From the IMG/VR virus record IMGVR_UViG_3300033143_003673, positions 1-37,778 of that record: DNA of 37,778 nt; one strand, given 5' to 3'. This DNA comes from a virus. Shown here piece after piece: positions 1-7,190 of the stretch. The translations under genes were made by a program, and so were the position numbers. Positions within the stretch are counted from its first letter, which is position 1. The number at the start of each line of letters is the position of its first letter. Below the pieces are notes generated by a model. That model did not search any database and was not told where the DNA came from. It saw only the letters and a program-made list of their open reading frames with translations.

Positions 1-371
1 AGTTGCATCTTGTTGCGCTCGTTGCGTAGCTCGATAAACTTCTTGCGGAGGTCTCGGCTGGAGTAGTAGTACACCGGCTCCTTGCCTGCGTACTCTTCTC
101 GGCACTTGACGAACCGCTTCAGGAAAATCTTATCCGTCTCCATCAAAGCCTCGCCACGGTTCCAGTAGTGCAGTACTGTAGCGTGGTTGCGGTTGAGGAG
201 CTTGCCGATTTCGGAGCAGCCCAGCCCCTGCTCACGGAGCATGAGGGAGAAGGCGATGCGGCCATCGACATGCTGCCGCTTGCGGCAACGGGTGTATACG
301 TCGGAATCGAATCCGTTGCGGACAATTTCTGCGAGGCGCTTGACCTCGTCGGGGTGTTTGGGTGAAATCAC
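1..371 (-). CDS. DnaA domain IV-like DNA-binding protein (partial, 3' end outside window)
   Basis: The gene runs off the left edge, so only about 123 N-terminal residues are visible. A helix-turn-helix segment around residues 35-65 (GRIAFSLMLRE, then GCSEIGKLLNRNHATVLHYW) resembles domain IV of DnaA, where an H-x-TV-x-H motif contacts DnaA boxes. No AAA+ domain precedes it, so this is a stand-alone DNA-binding module rather than a DnaA initiator. The start is GTG at 371, whose GTGA overlaps the TGA stop of the upstream gene. No in-frame ATG lies between it and an upstream stop. It is the last visible gene of the replication block. A role in replication or in competing for host DnaA sites is inference. 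Confidence 0.6.
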   Translation of the reverse strand, partial: MISPKHPDEVKRLAEIVRNGFDSDVYTRCRKRQHVDGRIAFSLMLREQGLGCSEIGKLLNRNHATVLHYWNRGEALMETDKIFLKRFVKCREEYAGKEPVYYYSSRDLRKKFIELRNERNKMQ

Positions 372-679
372 GATATGACTAATTTATTGTCGACCATCAT
401 GTCCAAGTAGTCGTCTACTTCGACAAGACGAAAGTCGAGGAGGACAGGGACCCAGCCCTCCATGTTGTAGTATTCAAATTCGTAAAAGACCTGTGAGCCC
501 ACCCGACCCCCGGCAACCATGGTGTCGTCGTCGGTGTACTCAAGTTCTTCTATAGCACTGTTTATTTGCCGAAGCACACGAAGCCTGTGGTGGGCAGCCA
601 ATTCCATGACGCCGTCCACGAACCCTTCGTCCAACTCGTACGAAGAGTCAACCTCGATATACTTCGGTCTCAATTCCAT
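368..679 (-). CDS. Hypothetical protein, 103 aa
   Basis: Family not recognised. The protein is acidic, with an N-terminal half that looks helical (ELDEGFVDGVMELAAHHRLR) and a C-terminal half richer in beta-type residues (QVFYEFEYYNMEGWVPVLLDF). No signal peptide or membrane segment. Its start lies inside the 3' end of the VRR-NUC gene (32-bp overlap) and its stop overlaps the next GTG, so it is translationally embedded in the replication operon. Confidence 0.65.
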   Translation of the reverse strand: MELRPKYIEVDSSYELDEGFVDGVMELAAHHRLRVLRQINSAIEELEYTDDDTMVAGGRVGSQVFYEFEYYNMEGWVPVLLDFRLVEVDDYLDMMVDNKLVIS

Positions 680-887
680 GTTGCCTCAACTCTTTCATCC
701 GGTACTCCTGTAGCTTAGATACCGTACCCTTCGGTCGCTTGACTTCAGAGAAAATAACGCCGCTGTCAGGAGGGATAGCAACGAGGTCAGGGATGCCGTT
801 CTTGTTGGTCTTGATGAGCTTGATGACATAGTAGCCCTGCTCCTCGAGCTCCTTGATACGGCGTGTCTGAATCTGCTGCTCCGTCAT
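648..887 (-). CDS. VRR-NUC domain nuclease, 79 aa
   Basis: This is a minimal VRR-NUC nuclease of the PD-(D/E)XK superfamily. The visible motif order is typical: an N-terminal helix (QTRRIKELEEQGYYVIKL), then KNGIPDLVAIPP carrying the catalytic Asp, then GVIFSEVKRPKG with the E-V-K active-site strand, then a K-LQEYRMKELRQHG helix. Stand-alone VRR-NUC proteins of 80-120 residues are common in phage replication modules and cut branched or damaged DNA. It is followed by the overlapping 103-aa gene and preceded by a second small nuclease-like gene and the SNF2-like helicase. Confidence 0.85.
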   Translation of the reverse strand: MTEQQIQTRRIKELEEQGYYVIKLIKTNKNGIPDLVAIPPDSGVIFSEVKRPKGTVSKLQEYRMKELRQHGIETEVYRG

Positions 888-906
888 CCCAGATACAAGA
901 TAACAT

Positions 907-1275
907 CTATACCATTCTCATGAATTCACACAATGGGATAAGGATGGAGGTGGAGCTGTTCTTGTCACCCATCTTCTTGATGCTTCCCTTCTTCAAGTAC
1001 TCTCGAGCTATGTCTTTCAGCCTCTCGGTGTCCACCATGATGAATGTTTTTTTGGCTTCCTCACCATCGAAGATGAAGCACCAGTAGTCAGCTTCGGTAG
1101 TGGCGATTCCGGAGGGCTTGCCACGGCTCTCGTACTCCACAGCAATGTTGCGCGTTCGGCCAATCCAACTGTCAGCCTTGACCTCGATGGTGGCGCCCTC
1201 AAGGATGGCGGCCAGATACCGCTCCCCTTTGTGGCCCACCTTCAGGTCGTGTCTAAAATCGCTGTTGTATTCCAT
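907..1275 (-). CDS. Small PD-(D/E)XK-like endonuclease, 122 aa
   Basis: The segment GATIEVKADSWIGRTRNIAVEYE, followed by SRGKPSGIATTEADYW, matches a small phage protein type I recognise. In it an E-x-K strand and a downstream Y-E-S-R-G-KPSGI signature suggest a restriction-endonuclease-like fold. Length is normal for that type. I chose the ATG at 1275 (protein beginning MEYNSDFRHDLKVG) because a longer in-frame opening upstream reads through the helicase gene in the wrong frame and looks arginine-rich and artefactual. The start overlaps the end of the helicase gene by 34 bp. Activity, perhaps on replication or recombination intermediates, is inferred. Confidence 0.65.
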   Translation of the reverse strand: MEYNSDFRHDLKVGHKGERYLAAILEGATIEVKADSWIGRTRNIAVEYESRGKPSGIATTEADYWCFIFDGEEAKKTFIMVDTERLKDIAREYLKKGSIKKMGDKNSSTSILIPLCEFMRMV

Positions 1276-2480
1276 TTCTTGAAGTGATTTAACGTGTAGT
1301 CTTTCTTCTCGGTCACGGCCTTGTACACCTGCCTCTCGATGCCCTTCTCGGCGAAGACCCAATAGATGTCGCTCTCGGTCCTGTCCTTGGTCGTCATCCG
1401 GTCCCGCGACTGCCAATAGCTGGTCGCAGAGAAGTCGATGTTGTAGTACACCAACGCAGAGGCTTGCTTCAAAGAGATGCCTTCCCGCCCGCTCACAATT
1501 TGTAGGGCTATGCTCTTGTCGCCGTCGTAAAATTCCTGAAGGTCTGTAGTCAGCTCGTCGCCATACACGTCCTGCAAAGCCTTGAGCTCAGCCTTGAACT
1601 TGTAGAAGATGCCAATCTTGTCCCGACAGAACCTGTCGTAGATGAACTGCGCCTTGCTGTGGTCGAAGACCATGGCCCTGCCGCTCTCGAACTTAACCGT
1701 ACCGGAGTACATCTGATGCAGCTTCTGCATGAGCTTGACCGGAGTGTCGGCCAAGACAACCTCCTCGTTCCCGTCGATGACGCGGTCCTTGCGGAGGCGT
1801 TTGCACAGCTCGTACGTGCGGGCCTCCATGGGGACGCGCAAGATGTGCTCCCGAAGGTCGCTCTTGAAGCCTGCCTCGCGCTGGCTGAAGCTAATCATAT
1901 ATGGCTGCATGGCCGTCAGGATACTCGGCAAGCCCTTGTTGTAGAACTTGATAGGAAGGGAGTTAACTACCTGAGTCTTAACGTCTACGTAGTCGTCGCA
2001 GAAGCGGTAGAAGTTCCTGTACCCAGCAAACGGATTGCCCTTGATGCCATATACCTGATGGTACATCTGACTGTACGACTCCGGGGTAGGGGTGCCGGAG
2101 AGGAGGATGACCTTGCTTCCCCGCACAAGGTCGCGGACGCCCTTGGCTCGCTTGCTCGGCTTAGGGAACGCACCCAAGCTGTGGGCCTCGTCCAAGATGA
2201 CGAGGTCCCAGTTTTTGTGGGGCAGCTTGTGCATGCTCTCGTAGTTGATGGCGAAGAACTCGTACGAGGGGCACAGCTTCAGGGCGTCTTCCCCCACGCT
2301 GCCGAGCGCCTTCTTCTTGGTCAAGAACAAAACACTATGCACGCCTAACTCTTCGGCTATGCTCAGGGATGTGAGCGTCTTTCCGGTGCGCACCTCCATA
2401 GCGAGGTAGACGAAGCCATGCTGCTCCACGATGCGCTTAGCGCGGTGGACGATGCGCTTCTGATAGTTTCTCAGTTCCAT
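1242..2480 (-). CDS. SNF2/DEAD-box superfamily 2 helicase, 412 aa
   Basis: Superfamily 2 motifs appear in order. There is an N-terminal Q-type segment (LRNYQKRIV), a Walker A variant at residues 29-35 (EVRTGKT), DEAH at 97-100 and motif III SGTPTP at 128-133. The C-terminal RecA domain has an SGREGISL motif V and a YWQSRDRMTTKDR motif VI with the arginine fingers. This matches compact phage SNF2-like helicases that remodel replication forks or displace proteins. It overlaps the primase-helicase gene upstream by 10 bp and a small nuclease gene downstream, so the three are likely made together. It may support recombination-dependent replication. Confidence 0.88.
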   Translation of the reverse strand: MELRNYQKRIVHRAKRIVEQHGFVYLAMEVRTGKTLTSLSIAEELGVHSVLFLTKKKALGSVGEDALKLCPSYEFFAINYESMHKLPHKNWDLVILDEAHSLGAFPKPSKRAKGVRDLVRGSKVILLSGTPTPESYSQMYHQVYGIKGNPFAGYRNFYRFCDDYVDVKTQVVNSLPIKFYNKGLPSILTAMQPYMISFSQREAGFKSDLREHILRVPMEARTYELCKRLRKDRVIDGNEEVVLADTPVKLMQKLHQMYSGTVKFESGRAMVFDHSKAQFIYDRFCRDKIGIFYKFKAELKALQDVYGDELTTDLQEFYDGDKSIALQIVSGREGISLKQASALVYYNIDFSATSYWQSRDRMTTKDRTESDIYWVFAEKGIERQVYKAVTEKKDYTLNHFKKWNTTAILDTT

Positions 2481-4882
2481 TGCAGTTCAGTTTGTTCTTC
2501 GGTGGGCTTTCGGATGCGGAGCCAGCGCCCGGCGCTGTCCCGCCCTTCCTCTGGTGCCAAGCCGTGTTTGTGCATGCAGTACGCCACAAGCCACTTGTAG
2601 AACTTGGTGCGCGAAATGCTTTGCTTGGCCTTCGGTGCGTAGTCAGGATACTCCTGCACGAAGTCGAGGTATACGTCGTGCTTGTACAGCTTGGCGTACG
2701 GCTCGAGCGTCTTGTTCTCCTCGCCACCGATGAGGCCGCACCACTCGATGAAGTCGTGGCTCGTCTCTGCCGAGAGCTGACGGATACCGAGGTTGATGAA
2801 CTTGCTTTCGACAAGGCCGGTAGCGAGGTATCCGCGCAGGCAGGCGACCATATAGTTGTCGAACTTGCACCAATCGTCGTCGTCCCAATCTGCGAAGAAG
2901 TGCTTCTTGAATTCGTGGATGGGAGTGAACGCCTTGCTGTAGTACTGGTGTAGCTCAAGCTCCCACTTCCTCCGCGCGAAGCTGTTGCCCGCACCCTTGA
3001 TGGCATAGTTGGTCGTGATACCAATCTTGGGGGACTTCTCGAACGGAATCTTGATGGCGTCCTTGTTCTTCTTCTCCAACGTCAAACCCTCTGTGACTAC
3101 GCTGAATAGACGCTCGAAGTCGAAGTTCTTCTTTACGTCATCGAAGCAAAGTATCTGAGTGTCAGCACTTACGAGCTGATAGGGGAAGCTTCTCTCGAAG
3201 GCGAACGCTTTACCGTCTATGACTACCAGCTTTTTCATCTTGGATAGGGCCGCCATGAAGAGGCCCTTGCCTGTCCCGCCCTCGGGGTTGTCGCTGATGA
3301 CCTCGTCGTTGAGGATGACCGCAGGGGAATAGCTGAGGTTCTTGTAGCCGTGGAGCATGTACCCGATGGTACTCTCCATACTCGCCGTACGGCCGTCGTC
3401 GCCACCGCAGATGTTGGCGATAAACTTCTGATAGTCGAAGCCATCGTAGCTGCACTCGTTGAACGAGCGGTCTATGATGTGGTCGCTCCAAACGTATCCG
3501 CCGAGGTCGAGGTAGTCGATGCTCGTGACGGCCTCCGGCGTGACGCGCACAGCGCAGTTGCGGTAGTACAGGTACGCCGAGTCACTGGTGTCCTCCATGA
3601 AGTACACGTCGATGGTGGCGAGCAGGGTGAGGAACTCCTCACGGAAGTAGCGCACCGCATCGGCGAAGAAGTTGTAGATGGTCTTGTCGTCGTGTTCCAA
3701 GAGGTGGCCGAGGACGAAGTCCTTTATCTCCTTCTCCGACGTGTGGTCGATGAGGTTGTTGGTGACGCGCACGAAGACGTAGTTCTTGCTACCCTCCGGG
3801 CAGTACTTGTAGAACCCGTTGTCCTCGAGGAATGTCTTGAAGTCGAGCGGCACAATCTTGATGACGCCCTTCTCGGTCTTGGTCCAGAATGTCTGCTCCT
3901 CGTTCTCTCGCTCCACCCGCTCGATGACGGAATCAATTACGTCGCTCTCCAGCTTGGACTCCTTGAGTTGGGAGCGGACCTCTTTTTTTGACACGCCGCG
4001 CTTGAGCTGTGCCTTGATGGAGTTGATGCGGTCAGAGTCCTCGTAGTATCGGGTGCCGTGGTTCGCGGTATTGCTGTATGCCGAAGCCAGAGTACGCTCA
4101 ATCTCTTCGGCCTTGAAGTCGGGCTGCTCGAACTGACGGAGGATGTGGGAGGCGAGGCTACGGTTCACGCCGAAGTCATTGAACGCCATAGCCAGCTTGT
4201 ACAGGTTGGCGTTGCGCTCCCCGTCGACCATGCCGTACTTCTTGGTCCACCACTTCAGGAGTATGTCAACCACCTTATTCTCGTCGGTGATGGGGATGGT
4301 GGGGGCATCGCGGATGGCTTCGACCTCTACGTACTCCGCCTCCTCCACCTTGGTCCAAACCGAGGACTCTTCGTTGATGTAGATGAGCGGGTCAAAGCTC
4401 TCGTAGCATACCCGACTGATGTTCTTGCACGTCTTATCGAAGTGCTCCGAGTTGAAGTGCTTCTCTAGCGCGTTAAAGTAACTCGTATGATTGTCAGGGT
4501 CTTGCATGATGCGGACCAAGACCTTGAGGCCATTGCCGGAGGGAGAGGTGAAGACAGAGAAAACGTACTTGTCTTTGCTAAGCCGCTCGCGCTCAGCCAT
4601 CATGAGCTTCTTGGTCTTGTATCCGTCGAAGTCGAGGCAGATAAAGCCACTGTGCTCCATCAGGTTGGCGTCGCTGCGCTTGTTGAATGTGCCGGAGAAG
4701 CATACCGCAGGGAGCCCCTTCTTGAGCTCGTTGCGGGCGGACTTGTCTTTCTCCTTGCGGATGCGAGTGACCAATTCTTTGGACGCTCCATCGCGGATTC
4801 TACCAAGCACAAAGTCCACGGAGCGGTGGAACGGAGTCTCCGTTTCCTTGATGTCCTTAAAGATTGTGACGATTCTTGACAT
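2471..4882 (-). CDS. VirE-N/BT4734-type primase fused to D5-like SF3 helicase, 803 aa
   Basis: A two-part replication protein. Residues about 55-180 look like the VirE-N/BT4734 primase-like domain, with the metal-binding LDFDG at 83-87, the SPSGNGLK loop at 113-120 and SRVCYESFDP at 156-165. A PriCT-like helical segment follows (about 221-270, GERNANLYKLAMAFNDFG). The C-terminal half is an SF3/D5-like helicase: Walker A GGTGKG at 535-540, Walker B ILCFDDV at 577-583, sensor GITTN near 621 and an arginine-finger segment AGNSFARRKWE near 631. Such fusions are common in Bacteroidota phages and mobile elements. It likely primes and unwinds at the phage origin. The leader contains TGTCGA repeats, and the start is 7 bp after one of them. 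Confidence 0.9.
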   Translation of the reverse strand: MSRIVTIFKDIKETETPFHRSVDFVLGRIRDGASKELVTRIRKEKDKSARNELKKGLPAVCFSGTFNKRSDANLMEHSGFICLDFDGYKTKKLMMAERERLSKDKYVFSVFTSPSGNGLKVLVRIMQDPDNHTSYFNALEKHFNSEHFDKTCKNISRVCYESFDPLIYINEESSVWTKVEEAEYVEVEAIRDAPTIPITDENKVVDILLKWWTKKYGMVDGERNANLYKLAMAFNDFGVNRSLASHILRQFEQPDFKAEEIERTLASAYSNTANHGTRYYEDSDRINSIKAQLKRGVSKKEVRSQLKESKLESDVIDSVIERVERENEEQTFWTKTEKGVIKIVPLDFKTFLEDNGFYKYCPEGSKNYVFVRVTNNLIDHTSEKEIKDFVLGHLLEHDDKTIYNFFADAVRYFREEFLTLLATIDVYFMEDTSDSAYLYYRNCAVRVTPEAVTSIDYLDLGGYVWSDHIIDRSFNECSYDGFDYQKFIANICGGDDGRTASMESTIGYMLHGYKNLSYSPAVILNDEVISDNPEGGTGKGLFMAALSKMKKLVVIDGKAFAFERSFPYQLVSADTQILCFDDVKKNFDFERLFSVVTEGLTLEKKNKDAIKIPFEKSPKIGITTNYAIKGAGNSFARRKWELELHQYYSKAFTPIHEFKKHFFADWDDDDWCKFDNYMVACLRGYLATGLVESKFINLGIRQLSAETSHDFIEWCGLIGGEENKTLEPYAKLYKHDVYLDFVQEYPDYAPKAKQSISRTKFYKWLVAYCMHKHGLAPEEGRDSAGRWLRIRKPTEEQTELQWN

Positions 4883-4922
4883 GGGTGTGTCGATTTTGGT
4901 GCCGGTTTATTGTAGTCAACTA

Positions 4923-4935
4923 CCTGATTATCAGG
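4923..4935. repeat. Perfect inverted repeat CCTGAT-T-ATCAGG
   Basis: Two 6-bp arms around a single central base, 40 bp upstream of the primase-helicase start and between TGTCGA sites. Size and symmetry fit an operator for a dimeric repressor. No binding protein can be assigned. Confidence 0.4.
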
Positions 4936-4940
4936 AGCTG

Positions 4941-4983
4941 TGTCGAAAATGTCGATTATTCTTCTCGTATACGTAGGAGAAGA
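4941..4983 (+). repeat. Copy 1 of an element shared with the GroEL leader
   Basis: Reading the plus strand, TGTCGAAAATGTCGATTATT is followed by CTTCTCGTATACGTAGG. The same order of words occurs at 17648-17685 (TGTCGAAAATGTCATTTATT, then TTCCCTCGTATAGGG). Here the orientation is opposite to the flanking genes, while at GroEL it points with the gene. It may be a shared operator or promoter-like element. Confidence 0.5.
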
Positions 4984-5052
4984 GAAGGAAGTAAAGAAAG
5001 TAAAAGAGAGAGTAGGGGCCAACGAAAAACGACATCCGCGTCATGAGATGAA

Positions 5053-5074
5053 GGAGGGGACCGAAGCCCCCTCC
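5053..5074 (-). terminator. Strong hairpin with UUCG tetraloop, possible terminator
   Basis: On the minus strand GGAGGGGGC-TTCG-GTCCCCTCC forms a 9-bp stem (one G-U pair) closed by a C(UUCG)G tetraloop, 27 bp after the stop of the 83-aa gene. The following TTCATCTCATG is only weakly T-rich, so termination may be partial or the hairpin may protect the 3' end of the recombination transcript. Confidence 0.5.
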
Positions 5075-5100
5075 CCACTCATCACAATGACCCAATCCAA

Positions 5101-5352
5101 TCAGAACGGGGTGTCGTCAGCGTTGTCCTGTTTCTTCGGCTCCCACGTGTCAAGCTCGAAGTAGTAACGCCCGTCTTGGGCTTGCTTCATCTCGAAGTTA
5201 ATCCAGCCCGAGGGCTTGGCGTTCTCCTTGAGGAAGGTAATGAACTCGTCAGTCTTGATGCCAAGCTTGGCTTTGACGAAGTCGGGAGCACCCTCACGGG
5301 GTTGGCTCCAATTCATGGCGGGTGCAAAGACCCTGTCTTTCTGGTCGCTCAT
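5101..5352 (-). CDS. Small recombination-operon protein with SSB-like acidic tail, 83 aa
   Basis: A short protein, MNWSQPREGAPDFVKAKLGI in its N-terminal part and a GRYYFELDTWEPKK strand near the end. I know similar small proteins next to phage exonuclease and annealing genes, but no function has been fixed for them. The last residues, DNADDTPF, resemble the acidic tip of bacterial single-stranded DNA-binding proteins (DDDIPF). Its start overlaps the exonuclease stop by 4 bp (ATGA). It may therefore be an ssDNA-binding or SSB-mimicking partner of the recombination pair; this is inference from context and tail. Confidence 0.7.
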   Translation of the reverse strand: MSDQKDRVFAPAMNWSQPREGAPDFVKAKLGIKTDEFITFLKENAKPSGWINFEMKQAQDGRYYFELDTWEPKKQDNADDTPF

Positions 5353-6080
5353 AGCGTCTCTTTGATGTAAAAGGTTTCGATGTTGTGTGTGGCATCGGCT
5401 CCAAAGAACCGGTCGTAGACCTCGAGGGCCCTCTCAACTTTATCCCTGCCACGGCGGATGAAGTCGTCACTGGTATCAAACATGCCCATCCTACCCGTCT
5501 TCTTGTCGATGGCATAGAACACCATCGGTTTGCCGAACAGGCTTTGGTAGATATAGGCTTGACTGTCGTAGCCATACTTGCGCGCCGACCACTTGAAGTC
5601 GTCGAGGTTACTCGTCGTCTTCAGGTCAATGATGCAGTCGGCACCAAGGATGTCTGCCTTCCCTTTGAACTGCTTGCCCATGATGGTACCCACGGCGGGC
5701 TGCTCATAGACGTTGCCGTCCTCACGGATGGTATCGAAGAAGTCAAGGTTGCCAAGCATCTTGTCGGTCAACCTCGTGATGTTCTCCTGCTCTTTGCAGA
5801 GGAGCATAAAGGGCACACCGGCTTCGGCACAGGCGTCCTTGTACTTCTTGGTGTTGCGGCTTGCGGCATCGACACACACTACGCCTGCCGCCTTCTCCGG
5901 CTCAAGGATGAGCTGATGGAAGAGGCGACCCCCGGCAAACGCAGGGTTGTCCGGAGTGGGCACGCCATACTGCGATGGGTCCTCAAGCAGAACCTTGATG
6001 TCCGAGTTGGACAGGAACTGCCGGCCGAACTTTCCGTAGTACTGGCTGTCGTCACGCAGCTTGTCGATAGTATCGCTCAT
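5349..6080 (-). CDS. PD-(D/E)XK exonuclease (exodeoxyribonuclease VIII/YqaJ-like), 243 aa
   Basis: The order of motifs is that of phage recombination exonucleases. An early AFAGGRLFHQLILEPE segment (residues 47-62) carries a conserved His. GKADILGADCIIDLKTT (140-156) provides the catalytic Asp143, Asp152 and Lys154, and Gln174 lies in YDSQAYIYQS. These enzymes resect double-strand ends so that the partner annealing protein can load. That partner is the next gene upstream, joined by a 4-bp overlap, and the small SSB-tailed gene is downstream, also joined by 4 bp. The length of 243 aa is normal for the PDDEXK_12-type phage family. Confidence 0.9.
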   Translation of the reverse strand: MSDTIDKLRDDSQYYGKFGRQFLSNSDIKVLLEDPSQYGVPTPDNPAFAGGRLFHQLILEPEKAAGVVCVDAASRNTKKYKDACAEAGVPFMLLCKEQENITRLTDKMLGNLDFFDTIREDGNVYEQPAVGTIMGKQFKGKADILGADCIIDLKTTSNLDDFKWSARKYGYDSQAYIYQSLFGKPMVFYAIDKKTGRMGMFDTSDDFIRRGRDKVERALEVYDRFFGADATHNIETFYIKETL

Positions 6081-6673
6081 CCCATGTTGTCCTTCAGGGC
6101 CTTCTGCACCTTGGTGCTCACCTTGTACTTGGTGCGAAGGTTCTTCAGCAGTTCGTCAATGCCCAACTCCTTGTTGGCCACCACGTACTTGAGCACCTTC
6201 GACCAGTTCTCGTCGTCGACCTCGAGCGAGATGCGCTGCTTTGGCTCTTTAGAGGGGGCCTCCTTGACCTCGGACGGCTGCGATGGAACATCTTCGCCCG
6301 TCCATAGAGATAGGCCGAGGCCGTGCATCGCAATAGCCTTAGCGGTGGCGCGTTGGATGGCCTTGTTGACGTCCATGCTGGTCACCTTCTCCACCGAGAT
6401 GGAGTTGTTGCGGTAGTCCATGACCGGGAGCATGTCGATATGCTCGATGTCATTGACCACAATGCCGACCTTGACGTAGCAGGTGCGACCGTCGGTGAAA
6501 TAGTTGAGCCCAGTGTGCTCGCTCTCGTAGACGATGCGTTGGGCTTGAGGGTAGAGCTGCTTGAGCATGTGCCATGCCTGAGCCCACGACAGGTAGTCGA
6601 GGTTGCCCTTGCGCTCCACCTTGGGGCGCACGTCGATGCCACTGAGGTGGCCGTAAACTGACTCGTGTTTCAT
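6077..6673 (-). CDS. DUF1071-type single-strand annealing protein, 198 aa
   Basis: The N-terminal two thirds match the DUF1071 family of Rad52-like phage annealing proteins: KGNLDYLSWAQAWHMLKQLY near the start, HTGLNYFTDGRTCYVKVGI, MDYRNNSISVEKVTSMDVN, then NKAIQRATAKAIAMHGLGLS, which is the most diagnostic stretch. The C-terminal 60 residues are a helical extension (IDELLKNLRTKYKVSTKVQK) of unclear role. It anneals complementary single strands made by the adjacent exonuclease and would drive recombination-dependent replication or repair. Coupled by 4-bp overlaps on both sides. Confidence 0.88.
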   Translation of the reverse strand: MKHESVYGHLSGIDVRPKVERKGNLDYLSWAQAWHMLKQLYPQAQRIVYESEHTGLNYFTDGRTCYVKVGIVVNDIEHIDMLPVMDYRNNSISVEKVTSMDVNKAIQRATAKAIAMHGLGLSLWTGEDVPSQPSEVKEAPSKEPKQRISLEVDDENWSKVLKYVVANKELGIDELLKNLRTKYKVSTKVQKALKDNMG

Positions 6674-6957
6674 TTGAGTTGGTTAATTAGAGTGGTGTAG
6701 TCTGGGTCGTTGGCGATGTGTTCTTCCACGCGCTTCAGACCATGAGCGATGGAAGGTAAGTCGATAGCGTATCCGTTCTCCGTCATGTACCGCTTGATGT
6801 AGGTGTTGGTCATCGGACGCTCCTTGCACAGGTAGTACAGCATGTGGCGGGCGTCAACTACGTCACGCGATTTGTCTTTGGCGAACAGTCGCTCTCGGGG
6901 GATGTCGAATCGGGCGCTGACCCGCTCGACATAGTCTTCGAAAATGTCTCGTTTCAT
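6670..6957 (-). CDS. DnaA domain IV-like protein, 95 aa
   Basis: Most of the protein resembles the C-terminal DNA-binding domain of DnaA: SRDVVDARHMLYYLCKERPM aligns with the basic loop and helices of domain IV, and LPSIAHGLKRVEEHI aligns with the HTTV-x-A-x-x-I signature helix, with Ser-Ile-Ala-His in place of HTTV. No ATPase domain. It is distinct in sequence from the similar protein at the left edge. It may bind DnaA-box-like sites at the phage origin or titrate them. Four-bp overlaps link it to the annealing protein and the DUF3846-like gene. Confidence 0.7.
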   Translation of the reverse strand: MKRDIFEDYVERVSARFDIPRERLFAKDKSRDVVDARHMLYYLCKERPMTNTYIKRYMTENGYAIDLPSIAHGLKRVEEHIANDPDYTTLINQLK

Positions 6958-7190
6958 TCGAGTTCGTCGGTTAGAATAGCGGTGCCGACAAGGTGCCGGC
7001 CCGCAATGTTAGATGCAGTCATGTTGGTAGGCAAGCCAAGAAGCAAGCCCTCCTCGTTGACTACGATGAATTGTTTTCCGGGGAGGTAGACAAGCTCAAT
7101 CAAGCCGCCGACTACCTGCTGGAGGTCATGCAAGGAGAGCGGTCCTTCAACCGTCTCCCTGCTACCATCGAGGTGTAGAATCTCTATCAT
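6954..7190 (-). CDS. DUF3846-like protein, 78 aa
   Basis: The protein starts MIEILHLDGSRETVEG and carries DLQQVVGGLIELVYLPG, then VNEEGLLLGLPTN-MTASNIAGRHLVGTAI. This is the layout of DUF3846, a small beta-rich family common in phages and mobile elements with no settled function. I took ATG at 7190, which overlaps the preceding TGA by one base (TGATG), rather than a longer in-frame opening that would read out of frame through the ParB-like gene. Confidence 0.75.
   Translation of the reverse strand: MIEILHLDGSRETVEGPLSLHDLQQVVGGLIELVYLPGKQFIVVNEEGLLLGLPTNMTASNIAGRHLVGTAILTDELE

Larger units (their letters stand above)
4883..5100. promoter_or_regulatory. Intergenic control region before the primase-helicase gene
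   Basis: This 218-bp gap separates the recombination genes from the primase-helicase gene. I see no convincing gene in it. It holds three TGTCGA sites (4888-4893, 4941-4946, 4950-4955), a CCTGAT-T-ATCAGG inverted repeat (4923-4935), a purine-rich stretch (about 4975-5015) and a UUCG-loop hairpin (5053-5074). The TGTCGA block and the following CTCGTATA resemble a block upstream of GroEL. Control of primase expression from here is inferred. No clear TTG-N20-TATATTGC promoter was found on the minus strand in this gap. Confidence 0.5.

Noticed and set aside
1659-2348. Long plus-strand frame of 229 codons over the SNF2-like helicase; similar long frames at 3350-3991, 5385-6416 and 4058-4468
   Set aside because: All are mirror images of well-supported minus-strand genes (helicase, primase, exonuclease) and have valine/leucine-rich, motif-free sequences typical of antisense reading.
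4940-5164. Plus-strand reading frame starting SKMSIILLVYVG
   Set aside because: Similarity to the frame at 17647 is explained by the shared DNA element; the rest reads the 83-aa gene on the wrong strand.
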